Assembly: GCA_046331625.1 (NCBI GenBank)
Contig: JAXLQL010000011.1
Location: forward strand, 124,001 to 188,000
Reading direction: 5' to 3'
Length of the DNA stretch: 64,000 bases
Source of the DNA: JAXLQL01 sp046331625
GTDB taxonomy: Bacteria; Acidobacteriota; Terriglobia; Bryobacterales; Bryobacteraceae
The position numbers and the translations under genes were made by a program. The first letter of the stretch is position 1. Each line of letters starts with the position of its first letter. Shown piece by piece: positions 16,649 to 25,572 of this stretch. The notes under the pieces are model-generated. The model made no database searches. It was given only the letters and a program-made list of their open reading frames with translations, and was not told the DNA's origin.

Positions 16649-18808
16649 GTGAGAAACCTCGCACTCGCAGCGCTTCTCGTTGTACGAACCGCCGCCGCCG
16701 CACCCGAATTGACTGCGCTCTCCGCGCAGTCCGGTCCGCCAGGCGCACCAATCACAGCCAAACTGACCGGCGTTTCGAGCCTCTCGGCGACGCCGTACAT
16801 CCTCTTCGCCTTCGACAATGGACCTGTTACTTTGGCCCCCGCCGATCTTGGGGAAGACGGCGCCATCCAGTTTCTGGTGCCCTATTTCATCGATGCCAAC
16901 CAGGAGGCTGGCTACAGTACAGGCACGTGCAAGCTGGCTCTCGCGCAGAAGGGTGGCATGGTTCCGTTGGCAACGTTCGAGGTGTTGCCGCTCCAACCGG
17001 TGGCGGATCCGATCGGCAAACTCACTGACCTGATTCGCGCTCTGAATCGAGGTGTGCTCGACCGGATCGATAGCCAAAAGGAGACCCTCGGGTGGGCAGA
17101 CATCGCGGGCACCCTGCGGAAGTTCAATCAAGCCCGAACGGACGAACTTCTGAAATCCATCGCCGGCGCTGACGCGACAGGAACGGGGAACATGGCGCTC
17201 GACGTCCTGAACCCCGGCGGGGATACGGTTCCAGTTAGCAAGCGAGATCTGGAGAACTTGGCGTCGATCTTGTTCGGGCAGGCCACCGCGCCCAAGGCAG
17301 GCGCCGAGTCCACGAAGGCTCTTCGGAGCGAACCAAGGAAGGCCGCTCCTGGGCACTGTATCGCCGACGCGCTTGGAAAGCCGTGGGAAGACTGCCTCGA
17401 TTTGAACTATTGGGCGGACCAACTCGCTGAGTCGGTGACGACAATCGGCCTGAACCCCGGCTTACCCGGATCGGGTCTCGTGCAAGCCTTGCAACGCGTG
17501 ATCACTCACGTGGATCTCTCGGCGTCCACCGTCTTCGGAGCGGACACGAGACGGACATGCAGCTTCGATGCGAGCGCAGTCTCCCCGGCTCTGGTGGCGA
17601 CACAGTTGCTCAATATCATGCATGACAGCGCGATCCTTTGCAAGCTCCACCCGGTCAAGCCAGTGCGCCTGCTTGCGGTTCCCGTGCCGAACCCCATGCC
17701 CGTAGGCCAAATGGATGCGGTGGGAAATCGGGGAACGCAGATCCTCCTCCGGACCGAACCTTACTGGACCCCGGAATTCACGGTCGATCAGTTCCTCAAA
17801 CGGAGCTACGACGGCATGGTCACTGCGGCACTCGCCGGTGACGCCGGATGCGCAACCCAGCTAACGTCCGCCTACAATTCGCTCGCCAGGCAGATGTTCG
17901 ATTCTGCGCGAAACCAGATGCTCGAGCCGCTGCGAAAGATCCAGCAACAGCTGCCGTCGTTTCGCGAGACGCCTCTGTACAAGTGCGACCTCCGTGAAAT
18001 CGCCACTCTTTCGCCAGGGAGCCTCAACCGGCGCAACGATCATGACGACGACACCAACGCACGTTGGGGACTCGAGGGCCTCCGGGCGGGCACATACCGA
18101 GTGGAAGTAATGCCGGTGCGCGAGAACTTTCCGAACGCAGGCCCTTCGAGGTATCGAGGCGGTATCTTTACGGGCTTCGAGGACTGCGACGAGCCTCCTC
18201 GCCCGATTTCTTGGTTCAATGCCGAGATCACCAAAGTTTCGCCGTGCGTCAGCGTAGTCGTGGCCGGCGGCGAGACGAATGTGCAAATCTCCTCCGCCTA
18301 TGTTTTCTCCTACCGCGGCGACACCGGTCCCAAGAACCCGGTCCGTTACGATCCTCCCCTCTCGATCAGCGATACGCTGACGCTCGAGGAAAACTCCCTC
18401 GGCGCCAAATCAATGGCCGTGATCAAGAAGGTGAACGACACCAAGTGGCAGGTGGAGCAGACCCTCGAAGGCGCTCCGTCGGACGTGCCGGTCACGGACA
18501 CCTGGAACCGTCTCGATCTGCAACTCATCCACCGGCCGGGACCGAAGCCCATCCGCGTCAAGGTGTCCTCGAATATCAGCGGAACTTGCCAGGGCCTCGA
18601 CGTCAACGTAGGGACCGTGTCTCGAAGGGAGGACGGTGTAAATGGATGTCCGGCCGAATGGACGATTGACACGCAATCCTCTCCCGGAACTGTGGCCACC
18701 ACGTTTCTCCAGGTTCGCGCCGTAGTGCTCGGGGGCAGGGGAGTCAGCCGCGGTCCGGGAAAGGGCCGTGTACTGACCGAAATCGAGTTTCTCGAGCCGG
18801 GCAGGTAA
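16649..18808 (+). CDS. Large secreted protein of unknown function
   Basis: 719 residues. The start is the GTG at 16649 because GGAGGAG sits 6 nt upstream and the resulting N-terminus is a good signal peptide (RNLALAALLVVRTAAAAP). Residues ~22-110 look like an IPT/TIG-type Ig domain (SAQSGPPGAPITAKLTGV). The middle is helical with scattered Cys pairs. The C-terminal half is beta-rich (LRAGTYRVEVMPVREN, VSPCVSVVVAGGETNVQISSAY). I recognise no enzyme motif. It lies between the truncated and intact carbonic anhydrase genes, so it may have arrived with the duplication. It is probably extracellular or periplasmic. Confidence 0.6.
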   Translation: MRNLALAALLVVRTAAAAPELTALSAQSGPPGAPITAKLTGVSSLSATPYILFAFDNGPVTLAPADLGEDGAIQFLVPYFIDANQEAGYSTGTCKLALAQKGGMVPLATFEVLPLQPVADPIGKLTDLIRALNRGVLDRIDSQKETLGWADIAGTLRKFNQARTDELLKSIAGADATGTGNMALDVLNPGGDTVPVSKRDLENLASILFGQATAPKAGAESTKALRSEPRKAAPGHCIADALGKPWEDCLDLNYWADQLAESVTTIGLNPGLPGSGLVQALQRVITHVDLSASTVFGADTRRTCSFDASAVSPALVATQLLNIMHDSAILCKLHPVKPVRLLAVPVPNPMPVGQMDAVGNRGTQILLRTEPYWTPEFTVDQFLKRSYDGMVTAALAGDAGCATQLTSAYNSLARQMFDSARNQMLEPLRKIQQQLPSFRETPLYKCDLREIATLSPGSLNRRNDHDDDTNARWGLEGLRAGTYRVEVMPVRENFPNAGPSRYRGGIFTGFEDCDEPPRPISWFNAEITKVSPCVSVVVAGGETNVQISSAYVFSYRGDTGPKNPVRYDPPLSISDTLTLEENSLGAKSMAVIKKVNDTKWQVEQTLEGAPSDVPVTDTWNRLDLQLIHRPGPKPIRVKVSSNISGTCQGLDVNVGTVSRREDGVNGCPAEWTIDTQSSPGTVATTFLQVRAVVLGGRGVSRGPGKGRVLTEIEFLEPGR

Positions 18809-18833
18809 TCCGGACTCTGACTGTGTCGCGCGC

Positions 18834-18842
18834 TACGATAAT
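18834..18842 (+). promoter_or_regulatory. -10-like region shared by intact and truncated carbonic anhydrase genes
   Basis: TACGATAAT lies 9-12 nt before ATG 18852. The same leader (ACGATA-TGGTTTCCCCATG) precedes the truncated copy at 16359, consistent with a very short or absent 5' leader. Confidence 0.35.
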
Positions 18843-18851
18843 GGTTTCCCC

Positions 18852-19367
18852 ATGATTCGTAGCTTTCGCGGCAAGACGCCGCAGATACCGGACTCGGCCT
18901 ACGTCGACCCGAGCGCGCAAGTCATCGGCGACGTCGTAATCGGCGAACGCTCGAGCATTTGGCCCAACGCCACCGTGCGCGGCGACGTCCATTCCATCCG
19001 CATCGGCGATGAGTCTAACATCCAGGACAACAGCGTGCTCCACGCTGATTTCCCTGATTTTCCGCTCAACATCGGCAATCGCGTGACGGTCGGCCACTCG
19101 GTGGTGCTGCACGGCTGCACCATCGGAGACGGCGCGCTCATCGGGATCGGCGCGATCGTGCTCAACGGCGCCAAGATCGGCAAAGGCGCGGTGATCGCTG
19201 CGGGCGCGCTGATTTCCGAAGGCGCGGAAGTCCCTGACTATTCGCTCGTGATGGGCGTGCCCGGCAAGGTCCGGCGCGAGATCACCCCAGAGGAACGCGA
19301 ACGCTTCCAGGTCAACTGCGACCACTACCTCGAGCTCTGCGAAGAGTACCGGAAAGAGCGCGCATGA
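18852..19367 (+). CDS. Gamma-class carbonic anhydrase family protein
   Basis: 171 residues with left-handed beta-helix hexapeptide repeats (IGDVVIGERSSIWPNATVRGDV, IGNRVTVGHSVVLHGCTIGDGALIG). The three zinc-binding histidines are visible: LHAD, VGHS and LHGC. The family (YrdA/CaiE/Cam-like) binds a metal between trimer subunits; many members hydrate CO2 weakly or not at all, so carbonic anhydrase activity is not certain. Its stop overlaps the hisS start (ATGA), making it the first gene of a five-gene overlapping chain to 24536. Confidence 0.88.
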   Translation: MIRSFRGKTPQIPDSAYVDPSAQVIGDVVIGERSSIWPNATVRGDVHSIRIGDESNIQDNSVLHADFPDFPLNIGNRVTVGHSVVLHGCTIGDGALIGIGAIVLNGAKIGKGAVIAAGALISEGAEVPDYSLVMGVPGKVRREITPEERERFQVNCDHYLELCEEYRKERA

Positions 19368-20612
19368 TTCGAGCCATCAAAGGAACGCGCGACATTCTGC
19401 CGCCCTCGAGCTCCGTGTGGAACCACGTCGAAGCGGTGGCTCGCGAGGTGTTCCGCTCCTACAACTACCAGGAAATCCGAACGCCGATCTTCGAAGAAAC
19501 GCAACTGTTCGCGCGCGGCGTGGGCGAAGACACCGACATCGTCACCAAGGAGATGTACACGTTCGACGATCGCGATGGCTCGAGCCTGACGTTGCGTCCG
19601 GAGAACACGGCCTCGGTGATTCGCGCCTACATCGAACACCGTCTCGACCAGCAGCCGGGCTTGCAGAAGCTCTACTACATGGGGCCCATGTTCCGCCGCG
19701 AGCGTCCGCAGAAGGGGCGCTACCGGCAGTTCTATCAGATCGGCGCCGAAGCGATCGGGTCCGAATCGCCCGTGGTGGACGCCGAAGTGGTCGAGATGGT
19801 CGCCGAGATCCTGCGCCGCTGCGGACTGCGAGCGCTACGAGATCTACAGCAACTCGGTGGGCTGCAACGAATGCCGGCCGAAGTTCGTCTCGGACCTGAA
19901 GGCGAAACTCGAAGGCGTGCGCGACCAACTCTGCGGCGATTGCCAGCGGCGCTCGATCACGAATCCGCTGCGCGTGCTCGATTGCAAGGTTCCGCAGGAC
20001 CAGCCGATCATCGACACGCTGCCTTCCATCCTCGATCACTTGTGCGAAGTGTGCCGCACGCATTTCGACAAGGTGCGGCTTCTCTTGAGCGATCGCGCGA
20101 TTCCGTTCCTCGTGCGGCCGCGACTGGTCCGCGGCCTCGACTACTACATGCGCACCACGTTCGAGTTCGTGCACCAGGGCGCGTTGGGATCGCAGAACTC
20201 GGTGCTCGGCGGCGGCCGCTATGACGGGCTCGCCGAGCAGTTGGGCTCCAAGGTGCACTCGCCCGGCATCGGGTTTTCGATCGGCGAAGATCGCCTCGTG
20301 ATGTCGATCGAGGAAACGCTGCCCGCCGAGCATCGGCACAAGATTGATTTGTTCATCGCGCCGCTCGGCGAGACCGCGGTACGTCACTGCGCGCAACTTG
20401 CCTATGATCTGCGCAAGGCGGGCAAAGTGGTGGAACTGGGCGCCGACGGAAAACTCAAACGCGCGCTCGAACAGGCGAACAAGCTGGCGGCGCGGTTCGC
20501 GCTCATCGTCGGCGACAACGAGATCAACGCCGGGCGCTACGCGCTCAAGAACATGACTTCCGGCGAGCAAGTGGAAGTGGCGCGCGAAGACCTGGCGGCG
20601 AGGATCGGCTGA
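19364..20612 (+). CDS. hisS: Histidyl-tRNA synthetase, one frameshift
   Basis: About 415 residues read across one frame change, normal for HisRS. It charges tRNA-His. The N-terminal frame has motif 1 and the IKGTRDILPPSS start, LRPENTASV, YYMGPMFRRERPQKGRYRQFYQIGAEAIG (class II motif 2) and VEMVAEILRRCGL. The second frame takes over near 19831 (C-E-R-Y-E-I-Y-S-N-S-V-G) and carries ARG-type LVRGLDYYMRTTFEF, SVLGGGRYDGL (motif 3) and the C-terminal anticodon-binding domain. No second hisS is in the window and the gene is essential, so an indel of sequencing origin is likely. TGATG overlap with the arginase-like gene. Confidence 0.9.
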
Positions 20613-21391
20613 TGGCGCGCCTGGGGCCGTTCCGGATCATCGAAGCTCCGTTCAACATGGGGCTCGAAGGCGCAGGCGTCGGCAAAGGGCCGCGCCACTT
20701 GGTGAACGCTGGCGCCGATCAGGCGCTGTCGTATCGCGGTATGCCAGCCGAAGTGCAGCACGTGCGCCTGTGGAACTTCAACTCGCGCGACTTGGACGCC
20801 GTGGTGGACGTGAACCGGCAGATCCGCGCCGCGGTGCAGCAGGCCTGCGGTGACCAGGTGGTTCCCGTGGTGCTGGCTGGCAACTGCAATTCCGCGATCG
20901 GGACGCTGGCCGGAATGGAGCCGGCGTTGACTGGCGTGGTGTGGCTCGATGCGCATCCCGACTTTCACACGCCGGAGACGAGCCTCAGCGGCCGGCTGGA
21001 AGGCATGTCGCTGGCGGTAGCAGCGGGGCACTGTCACGACGATTTGAGGGCCCGGAGTGGGCTGAGCCAGCCGATCGACGTCCGAAACATTTGCCTGCCC
21101 GCATGTTTTGACGTGGAACCGGGCGAGCGCGAACGCGTGGCCGAGGCCGGCCTCGGGCAGGAGTTCCCAGAGGGCGTCGAGGCTGTCTATCTCCACCTCG
21201 ATATCGACTTCCTCGACATCCGCCAACCGAAAGGGATGCCCCTCGAGCGTGCGTGCCAACTGGTACGTTCCATCGCGGCTGAACTGCCCGTGGCCGCCGT
21301 GGGCCTGACGAATTTCAATCCCGACGTCGAGGGTGCTGACGAGAGGACCGTGGCTGCGATATCGTTGCTGAAGCAATTGGCACGAGACTGA
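20612..21391 (+). CDS. Arginase/agmatinase-fold protein with altered first metal motif
   Basis: 259 residues with the ureohydrolase fold. DAHPDFHTPE keeps the metal-binding DxHxD-type motif, and HLDIDFLDIR corresponds to SxDxDxxDP. The first motif, normally GGDHS, is AGNCNSAIG, so the metal-binding His is replaced. Some uncharacterised arginase-family branches share this change. Agmatinase or arginase activity is therefore doubtful; guanidino-type hydrolysis or another C-N bond may be the target. It overlaps hisS by TGATG and the next gene by TGATG, so translation is coupled. Confidence 0.75.
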   Translation: MARLGPFRIIEAPFNMGLEGAGVGKGPRHLVNAGADQALSYRGMPAEVQHVRLWNFNSRDLDAVVDVNRQIRAAVQQACGDQVVPVVLAGNCNSAIGTLAGMEPALTGVVWLDAHPDFHTPETSLSGRLEGMSLAVAAGHCHDDLRARSGLSQPIDVRNICLPACFDVEPGERERVAEAGLGQEFPEGVEAVYLHLDIDFLDIRQPKGMPLERACQLVRSIAAELPVAAVGLTNFNPDVEGADERTVAAISLLKQLARD

Positions 21392-22533
21392 TGACTCGCC
21401 GTTCGATCCTCCTCACTCCGCTTGCCGCGATGGCGCAGCGAAAGCCTTCCGTGGCCGTGATCCTGAACGTGTATTTCCCCAACTCGCACGCCGACGTGTT
21501 CGTGGGGAGGCTGCTCGAAGGGTATCGCCTCAACGGCGTGAGCCATGCGCCGAAACTGCGCGCGCGATCGTTCTACGTCGACCAGTTTCCGGTGAACGAC
21601 ATGGCGCGCGAGCAGGCCGAAGAGTACGGCGTCACGATCTATCCGGATGTCGCATCGGCGTTGCGATTGGGCACGAAGCGGATCGCCGTCGATGGCGTGG
21701 TGATCATCGGCGAGCACGGCAACTATGAGCGCACGGCGCGTGGCAACGTGAAGTATCCGCGCTGGCAGCGGTTTGACGAAGTGACGCGGACGATGAAGGA
21801 AGACGGCCGCGTGGTCCCGCTGTTTCACGACAAGTACCTCGCCTACGAATGGGACGACGCCAAGCGCATGTACGATCGCATCCGCGAGATGCGCATTCCG
21901 TTCTTCTCCGGATCGTCCCTGCCGCTGACTTGGCGCAAGCCAGCGCTCGAGTTCGAACGGGGCATCGAACTCAGCGAGGTGATGGCGCTCAGCTTTTCCG
22001 ATCTCGAGGAACACGGCTATCACGCGATCGAGCTCATGCAAGCCATGGCCGAGCGGCGCAAGGGCGGGGAAACGGGCGTCGCATCGATCCGCTGCGTGGA
22101 AGGCGACGAGGTCTGGAAGCTGGGCCGGCAAGGCGAGTGGTCGACGGAACTGATGGACACCGCGCTCAGCCGGCGCGTCAACAAGGGCTACGGCAAGGAG
22201 TGCAAGAATCCGCAAGCGATCTTGATTCGCTACAAAGACGGATTGAAGGGCACCATCCTCAACCTCAACGGCCTCACCATGGACTACATTTTCGCCGCGC
22301 GCGAAAAAAGCGGCCGCGTGCACTCCTCGTGCTTCTACATCCAACTCTACGTGCACAATCACTGGAGCTTCATGGTGAAGGCGTTCGAAGATCTGGTGTC
22401 GACGCAGAAGACGCCCCGGCCGATCGAGCGTAATCTGCTCACCACGGGGATGACGCTGTTCGGGCTGGAGTCGCGGCTGCAAGGACAAAAATGGCTCGAT
22501 ACACCGCAACTGCATATTTCCTACTCGCCCTGA
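21391..22533 (+). CDS. Conserved hypothetical protein, oxidoreductase-like
   Basis: 380 residues; MTRRSILLTPLAAMAQR is a weak Tat/Sec-like N-terminus. The body (SVAVILNVYFPNSHADVF, VDGVVIIGEHGNY, LFHDKYLAYEWDDAKRMYDR, SGSSLPLTWRKP) resembles a Planctomycete/Acidobacterial family distantly like Gfo/Idh/MocA proteins, but there is no clear GxGxxG dinucleotide-binding motif. The function is unknown to me. Its 3' end overlaps the FAD oxidoreductase by 43 nt and its start overlaps the arginase-like gene. Confidence 0.55.
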   Translation: MTRRSILLTPLAAMAQRKPSVAVILNVYFPNSHADVFVGRLLEGYRLNGVSHAPKLRARSFYVDQFPVNDMAREQAEEYGVTIYPDVASALRLGTKRIAVDGVVIIGEHGNYERTARGNVKYPRWQRFDEVTRTMKEDGRVVPLFHDKYLAYEWDDAKRMYDRIREMRIPFFSGSSLPLTWRKPALEFERGIELSEVMALSFSDLEEHGYHAIELMQAMAERRKGGETGVASIRCVEGDEVWKLGRQGEWSTELMDTALSRRVNKGYGKECKNPQAILIRYKDGLKGTILNLNGLTMDYIFAAREKSGRVHSSCFYIQLYVHNHWSFMVKAFEDLVSTQKTPRPIERNLLTTGMTLFGLESRLQGQKWLDTPQLHISYSP

Positions 22534-24536
22534 CCGCCGCCGCGCAAACGGCACTCGCTGAAACGGTGGACATCGTCGATGTGGAGGCGGTTCGATTCGA
22601 TGGCGATCCTGGGTCGTTCGTAAGGCGAGTGGAGATTCCTGCTTCGCCCGCCGAGACCGCGTGCGACATCCTGGTGGCGGGTGCGGGCCCGGGAGGAATC
22701 GGCGCGGCGTTGCGCGCAGCGGCGATGGGGCAGAGCGTGTGCCTCACTGAAGAGTCGAAATGGATCGGCGGCCAGATCACCGCAGGTGGCGTGAGCGCGC
22801 TCGACGAGAATCGCTTCATCGAGTTCGCTGGCGGCACGCGCAGCTATTACCAACTGCGCGATGGCATCCGCGACTGGTATCGCAAGAATACGCCGCTGAG
22901 CCCGGCCGCGCGGCAATGGGAGAATCTGAATCCGGGCTCTTGCTACGTGTCGCCTTTGTGCTTTGAGCCGGTGGTGGGCGTCAAGGTGCTGGAAGCGATG
23001 TTGGCGCTGCAGCCGCGTGTGAAGCTCTACGCCCGCACGAAAGTGTTCCGGCTCGATGTGACCGGCGGCGCGATCGGCTCGGCGCTTGCGTATCAGTTCG
23101 ACACGAAGCAAGTGCTACGCGTGCGCGCGAAGTTCTACCTCGATGCCACGGAACTCGGCGACCTGCTGCCCTTGGCCGGTGTGCCCTATTCAGTAGGTTC
23201 CGAGCCGCGCTCCGAAACAGGCGAGCCGCATGCCGCCGAGACTGCGAATCCCGCGTGCGTGCAGAGCTTCACGTATCCGTTCGCAATGGACTATCGCGCC
23301 GGTGAGGACCATCGCATCCCCAAGCCCCCGCAGTACGAAAAATTCAAAGACGGCCAGCCATTCAGCATGCGCGTGAACTATCCGGAAGACTTCGGTTGGC
23401 GCGGAACATTTCAGTACAAAATGTTCGGGGAAGATCCGCCCGTGCCGAACAACATGTCGCCGGGGAGTGTCTTCAACTGGCGGCGGCTGTTGGCGGCGAA
23501 GAACTTTTCCGGTCCGAATGCGCCCGGCGACTTGGCGCTGATGAACTGGCCGCGCCAGGACTATCACGACGAAACGCTGCTCGACAAATCGCCGCTCGAG
23601 ACCGCGCGGATTCTGCAGCAGGCCAAACGAGTGGCCTTCTCGTTCCTCTACTGGCTGCAGACAGACGTTCCGCGCGACGATGGCCAGGGCACCGGATATC
23701 CAGGGATGCGGCTACGCAAGGAAGTGATGGGCACTGATGACGGACTCGCGCAGTACCCCTACATTCGCGAGTCCCGGCGGCTGATCCCGGCGCGCGGCCG
23801 CGTGGTGGAGCAGGACATCGTGGCTGAGTTTCAGACGGGCTCGCGCGCGCGATGGTCCGGCGATTCGGTGGGCACGGGATTCTACATGGTGGACATTCAT
23901 CCGTGCGGCGCGAACGAGCGCGGCCGCATGATGATGCCGAAGCCGTTCCAGATTCCGATGAGCACGCTGGTCCCGCAACGCGTGCGAAATCTGTTGGCGG
24001 CGGGCAAGAACATCGGCGTGACGCATTTGACGAACGGAGCCTTCCGCCTGCATCCGGTGGAGTGGAACGTGGGCGAGGCCGCGGCGGTGATGGCGTCGCT
24101 GACTTTGGCATCGGGGAAGGCTCCCGCGCCGGAAGCCGTGCAGCGCGAACTCGCCCAGGCAGGCGTGCCCCTCGTGTGGTTCGACGATCTGCGCATGTCG
24201 CACCCAGCCTTCGCGGCGATCCACCTGGCGGCAATCCGAGGGACCTATCCGCTGAGCACGCACGATCTCCACGCTTCACCCGAGGTGCCCGTTACTCGCA
24301 AGGAGGCGGCGGCCGCGCTGGCGGCATACTTCGGCGTGCCCACGGTGGATCCGGTGCAACTCGCTGTCCTGCGTGGCTGGATGGCCCGCGATCATCGCAA
24401 CTGGTTCCACGACGATCTGCCCTTCTACTGGACCGACTGGCGCGAAGACAAGTTCCTGAAGCCGATGCCCGCGTGGAAGGGATCGCGAACGGGTCCGGTC
24501 ACCCGGGCGGAGCTAGCACAACGCCTCGTTCAATAG
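22491..24536 (+). CDS. Secreted FAD-dependent oxidoreductase (FAD_oxidored family)
   Basis: 681 residues. The signal peptide (YFLLALTAAAQTALAE) is followed by an FAD-binding Rossmann motif ILVAGAGPGGIGAALRAA near residue 62 and EESKWIGGQITAGGVSALDE. This is the FAD_oxidored (PF12831-type) family, typically annotated as xanthan lyase or fumarate-reductase-like flavoproteins of Acidobacteria, Bacteroidetes and Planctomycetes. Later motifs include RLIPARGRVVEQDI and NIGVTHLTNGAFRLHPVEWNVGEAA, the second FAD contact. The substrate is unknown, perhaps a sugar or aromatic. It is last in the overlapping chain that starts with the carbonic anhydrase gene. Confidence 0.8.
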   Translation: MARYTATAYFLLALTAAAQTALAETVDIVDVEAVRFDGDPGSFVRRVEIPASPAETACDILVAGAGPGGIGAALRAAAMGQSVCLTEESKWIGGQITAGGVSALDENRFIEFAGGTRSYYQLRDGIRDWYRKNTPLSPAARQWENLNPGSCYVSPLCFEPVVGVKVLEAMLALQPRVKLYARTKVFRLDVTGGAIGSALAYQFDTKQVLRVRAKFYLDATELGDLLPLAGVPYSVGSEPRSETGEPHAAETANPACVQSFTYPFAMDYRAGEDHRIPKPPQYEKFKDGQPFSMRVNYPEDFGWRGTFQYKMFGEDPPVPNNMSPGSVFNWRRLLAAKNFSGPNAPGDLALMNWPRQDYHDETLLDKSPLETARILQQAKRVAFSFLYWLQTDVPRDDGQGTGYPGMRLRKEVMGTDDGLAQYPYIRESRRLIPARGRVVEQDIVAEFQTGSRARWSGDSVGTGFYMVDIHPCGANERGRMMMPKPFQIPMSTLVPQRVRNLLAAGKNIGVTHLTNGAFRLHPVEWNVGEAAAVMASLTLASGKAPAPEAVQRELAQAGVPLVWFDDLRMSHPAFAAIHLAAIRGTYPLSTHDLHASPEVPVTRKEAAAALAAYFGVPTVDPVQLAVLRGWMARDHRNWFHDDLPFYWTDWREDKFLKPMPAWKGSRTGPVTRAELAQRLVQ

Positions 24537-24547
24537 ATGTGAACTCC

Positions 24548-24679
24548 GTGTAGGGCGGGCTTCAGCCAGGGCGGGACTTGAGTCCCGCTTCGGATGCGGG
24601 CATATGTGCTTCGGGATTGCGGCTCTGCCGTGATGTGGGGCAGGCTTTCAGCCTGCGCGGGACTTCAGTCCCGCCTCCG
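24548..24679 (+). repeat. Intergenic hairpin repeat, paired locus (subfamily II + I) with middle hairpin
   Basis: Copy at 24548-24593 (subfamily II) and copy at 24633-24679 (subfamily I), with the middle hairpin ATTGCGGCTCTGCCGTGATG at 24614-24634. Arrangement, order and middle hairpin match the locus at 507-657. A C-to-T change in the middle stem gives a G-U pair, so pairing is kept. Confidence 0.8.
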
Positions 24680-24762
24680 ATAGATGCCGGAGCAGCATGC
24701 CCAAGCACTGATCGGTCACCGGCAAATAACATAGATCCAGCCGGCGCGCCTCCGCCGCAAAA

Positions 24763-24771
24763 TGCTATACT
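24763..24771 (+). promoter_or_regulatory. Extended -10 TGCTATACT before the aquaglyceroporin gene
   Basis: TG-C-TATACT (5 of 6) ends 9 nt before ATG 24781 and no Shine-Dalgarno site is visible, which fits a leaderless transcript. Confidence 0.5.
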
Positions 24772-24780
24772 CGCGCTCCA

Positions 24781-25548
24781 ATGCGTACCCCGTCTCTGTT
24801 CGCTGAACTGTGCGCCGAATTCCTCGGCACGGCCGTTCTGATTCTCTTCGGTGTGGGCGTCGTCGCCATGGTGGTCCTGTTCGGAACCAACGTTCCAGGA
24901 GAAGTCGTGAAGGGCGGCTACACCAACATCACGCTGGCGTGGGGCGTGGCCGTGGTGATGGGAATTCTCGTCGCGGGCAAGATCAGCGGCGCGCATCTCA
25001 ATCCCGCCGTCACAGTCACGCTCGCGGCGTTTCGCGGCTTCCCATGGAGCAAAGTGCTGCCCTACTGCGCCGCACAGATCGCGGGAGCATTCGTTGGCGC
25101 GGCGCTCGTATTCGTGAACTACCGGCCCCAGTTCCTGAAGTTCGATCCCGCGCTCGAAAAGACCGCCGGCGTCTTCTCCACGTTCCCCGCCTTCCCAGAC
25201 ATGATGATGGCCGGCATGATTGACCAGATCATCGGGACGGCTCTGCTGCTCCTCATGATCTTCGCCATCACTGACGACCGCAATCAGCCATCCGGCACCC
25301 TCGCGCCGATTCTCATCGGGCTCACTGTGGTGGCCGTGGGCATGGGCTGGGGCGGCATGCACGGCTACGCGATCAACCCCGCTCGCGACTTCGGTCCACG
25401 TCTGCTCTCGGCCGTGGCGGGCTTCCGCAACAACGGACTCACCGACGGCTCCAGCATCTGGATCGTCCCCATCGTCGGACCAATCATCGGCGGCCTCATC
25501 GGTGGCTTCACCTACGATCAACTGATCCGCCGCCACCTTCAAGAGTAA
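24781..25548 (+). CDS. glpF: Aquaglyceroporin / glycerol facilitator (MIP family)
   Basis: 255 residues with six membrane helices. The two NPA-type boxes are GAHLNPAVT after helix 2 and GYAINPARDFGPRL after helix 5. Asp after the second NPA (NPARD) is the mark of the glycerol-conducting GlpF branch rather than strict water channels. It passively conducts glycerol and small polyols across the inner membrane. No glycerol kinase or dehydrogenase is adjacent; the next gene is fucose-isomerase-like. The gene symbol is by family only. Confidence 0.88.
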   Translation: MRTPSLFAELCAEFLGTAVLILFGVGVVAMVVLFGTNVPGEVVKGGYTNITLAWGVAVVMGILVAGKISGAHLNPAVTVTLAAFRGFPWSKVLPYCAAQIAGAFVGAALVFVNYRPQFLKFDPALEKTAGVFSTFPAFPDMMMAGMIDQIIGTALLLLMIFAITDDRNQPSGTLAPILIGLTVVAVGMGWGGMHGYAINPARDFGPRLLSAVAGFRNNGLTDGSSIWIVPIVGPIIGGLIGGFTYDQLIRRHLQE

Positions 25549-25572
25549 GAGCGCAAGAAGTAAGCTAGGAGA

